Shown here one piece after another: positions 45,325 to 56,800 of a stretch of DNA of 64,000 nucleotides. A model generated the notes under the pieces. That model did no database searches, was not told where the DNA came from, and saw only the letters and a list, made by a program, of their open reading frames with translations. Both the position numbers and the translations under genes were made by a program. Positions within the stretch are counted from its first letter, which is position 1; every line of letters begins with the position of its first letter. Origin of the DNA: Coriaria nepalensis (lineage: Eukaryota > Streptophyta > Magnoliopsida > Cucurbitales > Coriariaceae); NCBI GenBank assembly GCA_027186245.1, contig CP114486.1:12352501-12416500 (forward strand), read 5' to 3'.

Positions 45325-48300
45325 TCAAGCAGATGATGATGATAAAGCACAGAGATCGTCGAGAACTTGTCTGATGTTAGGTCTCTCATTTACGGGCAGA
45401 ATACAGCTAAGCGCAACCCCAAGCAACCGGTCCATCTCTTCAGACGGTTCTAACCCCCCACCACCAGTAATATCCCTGTCTATACAATCCCTTCTCCTCC
45501 CCTCTTGATCACACAGCCTGACCCAATCCGTAAGATCAACAGCTCCAGATTGACCCGATATGATATCGCCCGCACTCCTTCTGGTCAATAACTCCATCAA
45601 GATCACTCCAAACGCATATACATCTGCCTTCAAGGAAGGGGCCGGCTTGGCTGCATTGGCAAGTTCCGGGGCACGGTAGCCTAGTGCCCCAAGATTTAGG
45701 ATCTGCTCCGAAATGCCAGCTGGCATCATTAGGCGGTGAAGACCATAGTCAGTGAGACGGACATTGTAGTCTTGTCCTTCTAGAAGTATATTTGTCAGTT
45801 TCAGGTTTCCGTGGGGTAGTGCCCTATCGTGGAGGTATAATAGGCAACGGGCAATTTCTATGGCGGCTTTTAGTCTCTGTGTGAATGACAATAGGGAGTA
45901 TCTTCGGGGTGTGGTTTCTGCATAAAAATATATATTTAATATTCAAACACAAGGAAACATGATTTTCAGGATAAAAATAAAAACAGAACTAAGGCTGCAT
46001 TAGGAGTACTTATTCTGCACCCAAATCGGTGTTCAGTCACCTAAAAATGCCATTTCACTATTAAATGCATCCAAAAGACTTTTATTAATATTACCTCTTC
46101 TCACCAACTTCTTAAGAATCAATTTAATATTCCAGTTTAACTTAACTGTCTTACCAATGGACCCTAAAGGGCTAAATGCAAGAAATAAGAGAATTTTTCT
46201 ATATTTCTTACCAGAAAGATGTAGAGCCAAGCTATCTCCATGAATGTAATCTGCTAGAAGAAGCCGCTCTTGTTCTTTGGGCCCCCAGTAGTAAGCTCGT
46301 ATGGGAACAATGTTGATATGTCTTATAGATCCTAATCTTTTAACTTCCTTGGCGAATTCTTTCTTATGCTTGACCAGTCCCACCCTTAACCACTTCACTG
46401 TCAAAATATGGCCACTGTCTAGAGTGGCTTTATATAAAGTTCCATTGCTGCTTCTACCGAGAACTTCAGCCGGAGCTCGCGATAACTCCTCAGGGGAGAA
46501 AAGCAGAGAATTGTCAAGAAAGAATAATTCTCCGGCCAATCGGTCTGGTGAGCATACATCCAACTTGACAGGCTGTTCACGTGGTTCTACAGATTGGGGT
46601 GAAGAAGATAATGGGGAACCTGGGGCAGGGTCCCTTCCGGAAGTTTCTGGATAATTATCTAGTAGATTTGGAATAATTGCTGCTGGAGGATTTGGTCCTC
46701 CAGCTGGAAAAACAACCTCGGAAATTTCTGAGACAAATTCGGCTTGTCTGGACAATGACCTTGAATTAGGAGTTAGCAAGTGGTCAGTTGAAAAGCTGGA
46801 TGAGGTCGGTGGGCGTTGAGGCTTAGTCTGGAATTTGAAAAGGGAAGGAGCAGTGAACCTTCCCAACTTAACATCTCTGTCTGTACTTTGATCATCTAGT
46901 CCGCTTCTACCACGAAATTCTTTCAAATGTGCTCTATGATAAGCCAGTAAGACAAAAGCAATCATGATAGCAGCTCCAACTGTGGCAACAATAATGGCTA
47001 CTCTAATATTTCCCTTTGAAGAATGATGGCTTCCACCATGATCAGGAAGATGGCCAGGAACAGATGTTGATGAGGGTGAATTGTTTGGCAATATTAACAT
47101 GTTATTTCCAGGACGAAATGATGTGGTTGGGAACCTTCTCAGATTTCTCGGAATAGGACCTCTTAGATCATTGTCAGACACATTAAATACAGTTAGGTTG
47201 GAAGGGAGATTATCTGGAATTTCACCTGTAAACTTGTTTCTAGATAAATCAAGATACTCCAAGCTAGTTAGTTTCCCCAACTGATCTGGCAGTGGGCCTG
47301 ACAATTCATTCCCACAAAGATTCAACAATTTGAGCCTCATCAGGCTACCTATTTCTGAAGGCAACCCGCCTGAGAAGGAATTATCGGAGAGGTCAAGATA
47401 TTCCATCTGAAGATCAGAAGGTTTGAATAATAATTCACTAATGCCTGCGCCCTGAAGAGGAATTGGACCCGTGAAATGATTTCCTGAAAGATTCAGGTTA
47501 ATCAAGGATGAAGCAAATAGTTTAGCAGGGATGGGCCCACTAAGTTGATTTAAACTGAGATCAACAGCAGTCAATCTAGGATAGTTTTTCCAATCTGATG
47601 GGAAGGTACCTACTATGTTATTCTTTCCGAGTCTAAGCGTTTCTAGCCCGTCAAACGGCAAAAGAAATTCTGGAAAGTTTCCTGACAGGTTATTTGAACT
47701 CAGATCAAGAACCTCTATTGGGGATTCCCAGTTCTGCAAAGCTGATATGTCACCAGATATGATGTTTCGGCTCAAATCCAGCTTTACACAGCTTCTCAGA
47801 ATAGAAGGCAATGGGCCCGATAAACCATTCGATGAAAGATTCAAAACTTGCAAAGTCGTAGAGTTAATTCCGAGAATGGCACCTGTACACATGCACATGA
47901 AAACATTTTCACATTTCGGAAAAAAAGTTACTCTTAACCCTATGATCTTTACAATTGACACTTCAAAAAGACTTAGAATTACATAAACGTGCAATTTTCA
48001 ACTAAGCCACACCCCAGAAAACAGCAACAAATTAGAAGAAGGAAGAAAGGGGTCCTTTACCTGTGAAAGCATTGCCACTGAGATCAAGTTCATCCAAAGG
48101 CATAGAACTACTGAACAACTCCTCTGGAATGGACCCAGAAAATTGGTTATTTCCAAGCCGTAAAACCCGCAAATTCGGCAAAGACCCAAAAGAAGGGAGA
48201 TTTCCAGTGATCTGGTTAGCACTCACATCAAGAACTTCCAAATTCCGAAATAAAGAAATAGAATCAGCATCGAAGAAACCACCATTCAACAGGTTATGAC

Positions 48301-48988
48301 TTAAATTCAAATAATTAACCGAATTAGCCAAGCTCGAAACATTCTGCAAACCAATAGAAATCTCCCCATAAAACTGATTAAGACTCAAATCAACATACTC
48401 CACATTCCGCAATTGAGATAACACGTCGCCTATGTTTCCAGAAAGCTGATTCGAGTGAAAATCCAACTTCCGGAGCTGATTAAGATTTAATCTACCACCT
48501 GGGAACGTACCTGTAAAGTTATTTACTGAGAAATTTAGATAATTTAAACCCCAGAGGTCATTGATCCGGTCAGGGATCGGACCATAGAATCTATTCCCGG
48601 ACAGATCCAAATGCTGAAGAGTAGTCATTGTCCCTAATGCTGGAACTAGCCGGCCGGAAAAGTCGTTTCCAGAAAGGCTGAGATTTTTAAGCATTTTGAG
48701 CCCAATCAGAGTCTGGAACTTCAACTCTCCAGCCAAGCCGAGCTGATCGAGGACTATGGCTGAAACGTTGTTGTTTTCGTCGCAGTAGATGCCAGTCCAG
48801 CTCTGAGGACAAGCATTGCGGTCGGTAAGCGAGTCCAAGCTCCATGTGTCTTTGACTTTAAAAAGCGGATCTGTCTGAATCCCTTTCCTGAATTCAAGCA
48901 GAGATTTAAGCTCCGAATCTGAAGCTGAGGAAACTGAGTAGACAAGCAGCGAGAAGGAGAAAAAGAAGAAGTAGGAAATCAGATTCAT
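45325..48988 (-). CDS. LRR receptor-like pseudokinase, At5g10020-like
   Basis: Plasma-membrane receptor-like protein, 1063 aa from three exons (48061-48988, 46212-47882, 45325-45917) joined in phase. Signal peptide MNLISYFFFFSFSLLVYSVS; LRRNT segment with DSELKSLLEFRKGIQTD and CPQSWTGIYCD. About 20 leucine-rich repeats follow, e.g. LKMLKNLSLSGNDFSGRL. One transmembrane helix (VAIIVATVGAAIMIAFVLLA), a Ser/Pro-rich juxtamembrane region and a kinase-like domain complete it. The domain keeps a VKW lysine but has HGNLKLTN in place of HRDLKxxN and DYG in place of DFG, so it is probably catalytically inactive, as known for this subfamily. C-terminus NERPNIRQVLDDL is normal. It probably signals by partnering with an active kinase. 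Confidence 0.95.
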
Positions 48989-49013
48989 CGGAATCAGTCT
49001 CAGTCAATGTGAA

Positions 49014-49029
49014 GGGGGGGGGGGGGGGG
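49014..49029 (+). repeat. 16-base G run in the leader of the LRR pseudokinase
   Basis: Uninterrupted G16 on the plus strand, so C16 on the coding strand, 25 bases upstream of the ATG at 48988. It could form a G-quadruplex in the template DNA; in the mRNA it would be a C tract. Length is liable to sequencing error. Confidence 0.85.
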
Positions 49030-49262
49030 ATAATGCAAAAATAAATTAAATAAAAAATCCCAAGCGATTCATTGATGATGCCGCCATAAATCCCAAGCGC
49101 TCAAAACCCTAGATATCAACCTCAGGGACTAGAGAGCGAACCAGAGAGAAAGAAGAGAGAGCGAGAGACTGAGAGAAAATTTTAAGTCAGAGAAAGTAAA
49201 ATGGCAGAATTAGGGTTTTTTTAATATATAATAGGAAGAAAGAAATGAGCTGAGAGAGAGTG

Positions 49263-49302
49263 AGGAGAGGAGAGGAGAGGAGAGGAGAGGAGAGGAGAGG
49301 AG
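49263..49302 (+). repeat. (AGAGG)n microsatellite
   Basis: About eight pentamer units upstream of the LRR pseudokinase, continuing into purine-rich sequence. Confidence 0.9.
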
Positions 49303-49309
49303 GGAAGGA

Positions 49310-50041
49310 GAGAGAAATCCGTTAAAAATGGCGGTTTTGGTCAGGTGGGGAGTATTGGTTGGTGTCTTGGTGAAGGCTGAGTAACTACAGACTGTATAAT
49401 AGATTAGAAAAAAGACCAAAAAAGCCTCCTCCACCCTCTTCTCTCTTCCCCCGTTTTTTTTTTCTTCCGACTCCAAAAGCATTGGTTTGTAACGGTACCT
49501 TTTTAACGCCGTTAACGACTCCTGGGTTTCATTATTATATTTATCTTCCTTTCCTTTTCTTTATTATTTTATGTGGGTTTGAGAGCTTGTTTGAAAGTGC
49601 TTAAAAAAAATTATATATCGATATGTGATTTTAGAGTTTGTTTGAAAATAAGTAATTTTGAGTATTTAATAAAAATTATTTATTTATTATAATTTTTTTT
49701 ATATAAAAAAACTTATAAATACATTTTTATTTATATATATGTATTTTTAAATACTTTCAAACGAGTATGTATAAATAAAAATTAATCAATATATTAAAAA
49801 TATATTAATACTTATAAAAAAAAATAAATATTAAGCAATTTCTAAATCAAATATTTAATATTATTTATTTTTATAAAATAAATAATTTTAACTACTTATT
49901 AACCACTCCAACCATTTTTTTTCCAAAAAAAAAAATTATTTAATTAATATTTTTTCCTTCATTTCCAAATGAAAATGAAGAAAATAGAGGCCTCTTGGTC
50001 CTTATTATGGCTCTGTCAGAGTTGGAAACTTTTGACTTTTA

Positions 50042-50073
<32 letters not shown>

Positions 50074-50745
50074 ACAAAGAGAAACATGAAATGAAGATAT
50101 GATTTCTTTACTCTTTATTATTATTTTATTTTATATAGTCATCTTTTGATAAATAAAATATTATTTTTATTCAATTTTATAAAATAAAATAAATTAATTA
50201 AATAGTGGGGGACCCACATGACACCTAAATGTATAAATTATGTGTATAAATGTATAAACAAGACAGAAAGTTTTCCTATAAAGATTATGTATTTATACAC
50301 ATGTATAATTGTATTACAATGTGTGTGTGTTTGTGTAGTAGTGTGAAAGAATGGACCAGCCAAAGGCAACCCATTCTCTCAAGGCTTTTTTGCTGGTCGG
50401 AAATCTGGAGACAAGAATGGTTTAAATGTAAGAATGTGTTATGAAGTTGGCCCAACGGAACTCGGCCCATATCACTAGCATTCGCCCAGAAGAATTAAAA
50501 GTGCCCAAGACACCTTGTTGACTACACGTCGGGTGGATAGTTCCAACTGCAAGGAGAGAGAGTGAAATTTGGCAGTGAAGAGTCCTTTCTTCTTGGGTGT
50601 GCTCCTGCAAGCAGTGGTAGTGAAGTTGCTATGTAAAAGAGATTCCATGGCCATTTCTCTTTCTTTTCTATAAATTTCTTTGTCAGACTTGGTCGATCAA
50701 AGTGAATGATCAAAATTATAGCAACACAGTTGGGTGGTACAGACA
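49310..50745. other. spacer with AT-rich and (AAAT)n sequence
   Basis: Includes a strongly AT-rich block (49590-49960), an (AAAT)n run at about 50044-50078 and the upstream region of the candidate peptide gene. No exon seen. Confidence 0.5.
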
Positions 50746-51310
50746 ATGAGATATAGTTCTAAAGTAGCCATCTTTCTGTTCTTTATCTTCTGTTTGGCAT
50801 TTGGGATACTGCATTATTCCAATGAACTGGTGGTGGGTTCTACTTCTTCATCTGCTGCCAACTCCTTCCATTTGGTTTGTGTTTCTCTCCCTCCCTCTCT
50901 CTCTCTCTCTCTCTCTCTAGACATGTATACATATGGTATGGTTTGCATGTTGATTCAATATTGATTTTCTACAGGGAAGATCCAAGCGTGTAAAAGTGGG
51001 AGTTGAGTGCAAAGAAGAAGAAGAAGAAGAAGATGATGAAGAAGAAGGTGAAGGAAGGTTGAAAAGTGGGAGTGTTTTTAACATGAAGATTATATGTACA
51101 CTCAGTCTACTCTTCCTTAGTAATTTCGTATTTTTTGTGTATAGTAAAATTTCTCTCTTTTTTTTTTCTTGGGTACGGTGTACCAGTGCAAATTATAACT
51201 TAAACCAACATCTTATTACTCATCTAAAAAAAAAAAAACAAAATACAGATACAATGTTGCATGCATGCCATACATATGTAGGTGAATTACACGCATGCAT
51301 GTATGTATAG
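50746..51310 (+). CDS. candidate small secreted protein, function unknown
   Basis: ATG at 50746 starts MRYSSKVAIFLFFIFCLAFG, a convincing signal peptide, followed by ILHYSNELVVGS and a Ser/Ala stretch. A GT donor at 50875 and an acceptor tttctacag ending at 50984 join in phase 0. The second exon begins GRSKRVKVGVECK and runs into an acidic stretch of Glu and Asp, then RLKSGSVFNMKII. The frame stays open to 51310, but the last ~60 codons (hydrophobic, then Lys-rich) look non-coding, so the true end or a further intron is not known. A dibasic site (SKR) after the signal is the usual cleavage context of plant peptide hormones. I do not recognise the family. Confidence 0.4.
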
Positions 51311-51479
51311 CTAGATAAAAAGCTGGTTCTAGAACCATGACAAAAACATTGCATGCACGGGAAGACCTACCAGACACCAGTGCGGTAGTGCACTAACAAG
51401 GAGATGGACCCCCTTGTGGACCCCACATGTGATGTGGAGTTTCACCCCCTCATGTTCTCGAACAACGATCTGAGGAACG

Positions 51480-51600
51480 AGTTTATAGCAAAAGACAGAA
51501 TATCATTAAAGAAACGAAAATGAAGTTTGTTTGATGAACGAGTTGTGGAGCAGAAGACAGAATATCATTAAAGAAACGAAAATGAAGTTTGTTGATGCAA
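51480..51600 (+). repeat. 61-bp tandem duplication
   Basis: The word aagacagaatatcattaaag and the following ~22 bases occur at about 51492 and again at about 51553, nearly identical. It is a recent local duplication just outside the retroelement remnant. Confidence 0.9.
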
Positions 51601-53045
51601 AAGTTTATGGCCAGTTTTAACAGTTAGCTTATTCGGTCAATTTCTATAAAATAAAATAACATTTTCGGGAGTTATTTTGTAACAATATTATTTTAACTAT
51701 TAAGTTAGATTTTGGGAGAGAAAATTAAAGATTTTGTAAAAATTTAAAAATGAGATGTAAAAAATATTTTTTTTTTTCATCTTCTTGGGATATATTTATA
51801 TCATTTATATTAATGACTATCACTTAAGCTTATTAATAACTATTAACACTCTTTTAAGATTGTCGTATCTTTAGTTATCACTCAATCAATGTTATTTATT
51901 CTTATCATCAATTGTGTAATGATTAAATGGCTAATAAGTGGTCCAAACTCTTATAGCATCTCCGTATCTGACTTATTAAGATCGATAGACTCGGGTAGAA
52001 TTAAATATCATAATCTGGTAATTGTCTATCATATTTTGAATCGGGAGCCGTTGACCCCCTAAAAATTGAAATTTTACTCAACCTTATTTGTATCAATATA
52101 GAAGGGTGTGGTTTCTCCATTTGCTGCCAAAGTTAGTTATTAAATCATCGTTTCTAGCTCGGTTTCCTTGGCTTTAGCTCTTTGAAGCTCCTCGTGGAGC
52201 CTTTCCTCTACGGTCATGTCTCCCACTCAATATCAACAGAGCTTACCCTTTCATATCTTTGCTCATTTATCCTTAGTGCTCTAGAGTTAGGAGTGTGGGC
52301 CATTTGGAATTCCACTTGCCTCTGGCTTAAGAAGTGTCCAAGATGATTTTGCATGACTCTTTCGATAATGCTAGAGATGCAAGTTATTTCCTGAGCCTCA
52401 TTGTCCCCTCCTTGGTCTCCGGCTAAGATGGGAGGGATGCTTTGGAGCCATCCGTCGACCTTTCATGGCTGAAGTTGGTTGTTGTCTCTATTGTATTCCA
52501 TAGGTTTTTTTTTTTTTTTAGAATTAATCGGATGAAACTTCTATCATTCCCACAGACGGCGTCAAACTATTGATATAAAAATTTATGTCTGAACTTCAAC
52601 AATATGTTGATCCGATCAATTCCTCCAAAAAAAATAATAATAATGTCGAGGGTTATTTTCTAGTGATACCACTATGACCATCAAATTAGATTTTTGGAGA
52701 GAGTAAAGTTTTTGTAAAAATTTAGATATGAGATATGAAAAAATATCCATTTTTTTGTCCTTTTAAAATATTTATATCATTCATATTAACTCTATTGATG
52801 ATTATTAATATTCCCTTAATAATTTTTTATTACTATTCAATCAATATAATTTATTTTGATCATCAATTATAAAATAATCAAATGATTAATAAGTAATCTA
52901 ACCCCCTATAATATCTCAGCATCCGACCTTTTAAAATCGATATACTCGTTCACGACCGAACCTCATTATCCGGCAACCACTTGTCATACTTTGAATCAAG
53001 AGATTCTGACCTCTAAAAATTGAATTTGGTCTGACCTCACAGGTC
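51590..53045. mobile_element. LTR-retroelement remnant (TRIM/LARD-like), two ~480-bp direct repeats
   Basis: 51590-52085 and 52560-53045 are diverged direct copies: 'ttgatgcaaaagtttatgg' against 'ttgatataaaaatttatgt', continuing to 'ccctaaaaattgaaatttt' against 'ctctaaaaattgaatttgg'. Between them is ~470 bp of GC-richer sequence. A tcccacagacggcgtcaaac motif sits just before the second copy, as often seen next to plant LTRs. The internal part read on the minus strand has pieces that look like a retrotransposon gag region but no long frame. Heavy divergence of the repeats shows an old insertion. Confidence 0.65.
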
Positions 53046-53884
53046 TGTGAATAATGGTTTAACAAGGTTAATGAAAACTTCAACACACTTCTCGGACAAG
53101 GTGACTAATAAACAAGGTTGTGACGTGTCGTCTTATTATTATGTGGGTCCAGCTGACCTGGCTCAATACCCATTTGTCAACCAAATAAATAAAGGCACTG
53201 TGTAACTGTGTGGTTGAAGATTCTTCCTGTAAAAGAGACAGCATATGATCTAGAAGTGACCCGGTTGGAATCTTTAGAAATTTCCCCCTTTTTCCATGCC
53301 CAACTTTCACGTGGATGATATTATTATTTTATAATCTGTTTTTTCAAGTATTATTATTTGTTTCTATCATCTAATTGCAATTGAAACTTATAATATTAGG
53401 GTTGCTACAACCAAGATAAACATTTCACTGATTATTATATATATATATATATATATATATTACAGCATGATAGTTTGAAATTTGAAATTTACACTAGAAT
53501 AAATTATGTAATAATTTATATATGAACTCCGGCTTGAAAAATTCAGTAAGATGGGAAAATCTCTAAACTAGCCTCAATATAGCTGTAACTGTAAGTGCAT
53601 ATACCTTTTTCTTATGCTTTCAATAAGATTTGGAGTTGAGCTCCCATCTTCAATCAGACATTTACGGGATAGAGTAGAAGTTCACGTTCTGGCTCATCTT
53701 CACACTTAGTGGAACCTTATGAAGTTATATAAAAGCTGAACAATCTGGAAATTTTACTCGTAAGAATTGAGGTGACATGGGTTTTTTCCACACCAAATCT
53801 GCAGTTTACTGCCCCATTGAAGATCATGATACTAATAAGAATAAGAAAGGCTGTTACTGAAATATGATTCACTCACGAATTTCT
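53046..53884. other. spacer and 3' UTR of the ABC1K8 gene
   Basis: Contains (AT)n at 53437-53461 and AT-rich DNA. A 76-codon minus-strand frame at 53080-53310 has no recognisable feature and is probably chance. Confidence 0.45.
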
Positions 53885-56800
53885 TTAAGCTGTTCCCGTT
53901 ATCAATTTCTCTCTCTCGTCTAATTTCTTGACTTTGATAATGCCAAAGATAACTTGGAGACTGAAAAACGCACACACGGCATATGCTGCAATGGCAGGTA
54001 CCTGAAAAAAAAAATGACAAAAAAAAAAAGGGCTAGCATTTAAATTAATACTTACACTGAATAATCATTAGGAAATAAGAAGGTCTTTGGGTCGATAAAA
54101 GAAATGAAAAAAAATTGCAAGCTCACCCGGATCGAATTGATATATAATATTGTTGCAAGGTTGATAAGGCTTCCAGCAACTACTGTCTGTTAATTAGTCA
54201 AAAGCAAGTTTGTTGATGAAATAAATAATATGCCTCAGAAAATATTTGAATATTTCTAAAATCAAATGTGTCCAATAAAGGAAGAAAGCTTATCACTCTT
54301 CTTCCATATTTGAACTTTTTCTTCGGTTGTTTTTTACTCTTCATTGTTGAAATGCGTTGTATACTTACACTTCCCACTGTCTTCTGAACTGCAGCAACAC
54401 GCTGAAATGCTCTTTCAGATTCCAAGGCTCGAACTCTGAGCTTCAAATCACCTTGCTCCTGTATTAAGAAAAAGAAGTTGCTTTAAATACTGTATTCTTA
54501 ACAGATTTAAATAACTCTTTTTTTTTTCCTTTTGTTTTGTTCAGTACCAGTCTTTGAATAATATCAGCAAGCTTTTCAACTCTATCGGCCTGCCTAAATA
54601 GGTTGTAGAATGCACGATACTGCCGGTCCCATCTCTTTCTGAAATCCTGAAGATTTGGTAAAAGAAATATTACAAGGGATGAAAAGGGATTATTTATAGG
54701 GGGTTAGAACTGATAATAGATGGTTCAAATTTGCCTTTAAGACAACTTCAACTCCAGCCTCACGGAATTTTAGCAATTCCAATGCATATCTACAAGATGA
54801 GAAATAAATGTAAGACACTGCAAACCTAGCTAACAACTATAAATATGAAGTCAATGTAAGGTTGTATAAAAAACTAACGGTTTGGCAATCTCAGTTATGT
54901 CAAATCGTGGGTCAAGGCCTTTCCCAATGCCGTCCAACACTGTAAAAGAAAGAAATATTATTGGATGGTTTATATTTTATACAGGCTGTAGTGATAATTC
55001 TACCATATTTCTACTACCTTACCTGAAAAGGCTCTAACAACAAATGTGAATGTAGCGGGAAATCGAAATGGCTGATCTGCTGCAATGGCTAGTAAATCTT
55101 CCCCTGTTTAGATAATGGAACATTGATGAGATACAAGCAAGCAGTTCATGTTTTCTGATGTGCATGTGAGAGAGATTTCAGCTTAGATCTTTATGTTCCA
55201 AATTAAAGAGTGTTACAAGTTCAGATGCAGAAATATGAAGTTTAGTATAGTCAAAGCCACCAGTTTCATGATCAAGCACAATGAATTTTGCTGATAGGCA
55301 ACATACCAATTGCAGCCAGACGTTCCTTCTTTTTCATTTGCATTTCCTCCTTGGTCAGTGGCTTCTTAAATCCAAGTTCTTTGGTTGCCGATTCTCTTTC
55401 TCTTCTTTGTGCAGCTAGACGCTCTTCAAAACTACAGAAGATTGGGTTCATATTTCCTAGGTTAGAATGGGGAAACAGAGAGATTGTTTCTTCTAATGAA
55501 GTTATTTGGTTGATAGAAAGAGATGTAGAACAGAATCAGCAGCTCGTGCAATTAAAAAAATGATAGGCATGGAAGTATATGACAAGCAATAACAAAGGAG
55601 TTGGAGCACCTTTTCAGGAAGAACTGTGCCGTTCGTCGAACAGCAGTCATATCTCCAGTAGGCACAAGGACACCCATTTGAATCATTGCCTCAAGGACCT
55701 GCACCGGTTAGGAAGTTTTCATTATTAATTAAACTGAAGGAAAAAGACAGGTATGGCCATAGGCAACAAAGACACTTTAGGGGTAGTATTACCTTATCTG
55801 GATCCTTTTCATATATTCCATAAAATGCTTCAAGCAAGCCCTCCCTAATGTTTGAACTGATACTGGAAGATACCAATACAGAGTATATATTCCAAAATGC
55901 CATCACCAAAAGTAACTTCAAGAATGGATCCATCTATCAGATATGTCAACAAAGGCTAGAACATGGGGCTAGAAAGTACCTTCCCATCATTCCAAAATCA
56001 TAAAAGATCAACCTTCCACCATTCACATCATCAACGGCAATGTTTCCAGGATGCTGCAAAGAAGGTGAGAAATAAACTGGTAAGCATTTAGGGAGATATC
56101 AAGAACCATGAATCTCAGCATCTGAATAAAGGGAGTAAAAGGATACATCTTGGCATGGGTCATAAACAATAATCCATGTAGGCTTAATACACAAGTACAT
56201 CAAGGAATCGAAAGATACATAAGTAGCACAAGGTACACAAAATGACAAGATGACAAAAGCTCACAGGATCTGCGTGGAAGAAACCATGAGAGAGTATCTG
56301 CTCCAAGTAGGACTCCACAGCAAATCGGCCCAGCCTACATCGCGTAAGATTCATGCCAAGTAAGATACTGGTAATATCACATATCTATTAAGAGGTGTAT
56401 GGTAAAAGGCAACAAGGTACAAAGTTTGAAAAGACAACAGGCAGGAGATGAATGTTACCTTTGACGATCAACACCTAGCTGATCTAAAGCTTGTATCTTG
56501 TTTATTTTTATTCCGGGGACATACTCCATGGTCAACACCTACGGTAATTATAGAGAGAGAAAATAGAAAATAAGAAAAGTTCTGACATGAGGGAATACGA
56601 GTTACATTAACGTAAATAAATTTAATGTAAATTTCATGAATTTTTTTAAGAACCTGTGGAGTAGTGTATTCCCACACTATTGTCGGGACTTTCACGTAAT
56701 CCATGTTTTTAAAGTTATTTGCAAATAGCTCGGCATTAGCTGCTTCCTTGGTGTAATCAATCTCCTGAATTATTCTCAAGAGAAGAAATGTTAGATATTT

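Noticed and set aside
45325..48988. Active receptor kinase
   Set aside because: The catalytic loop is HGNLK, not HRDLK, and DFG is replaced by DYG, so an active kinase is unlikely.
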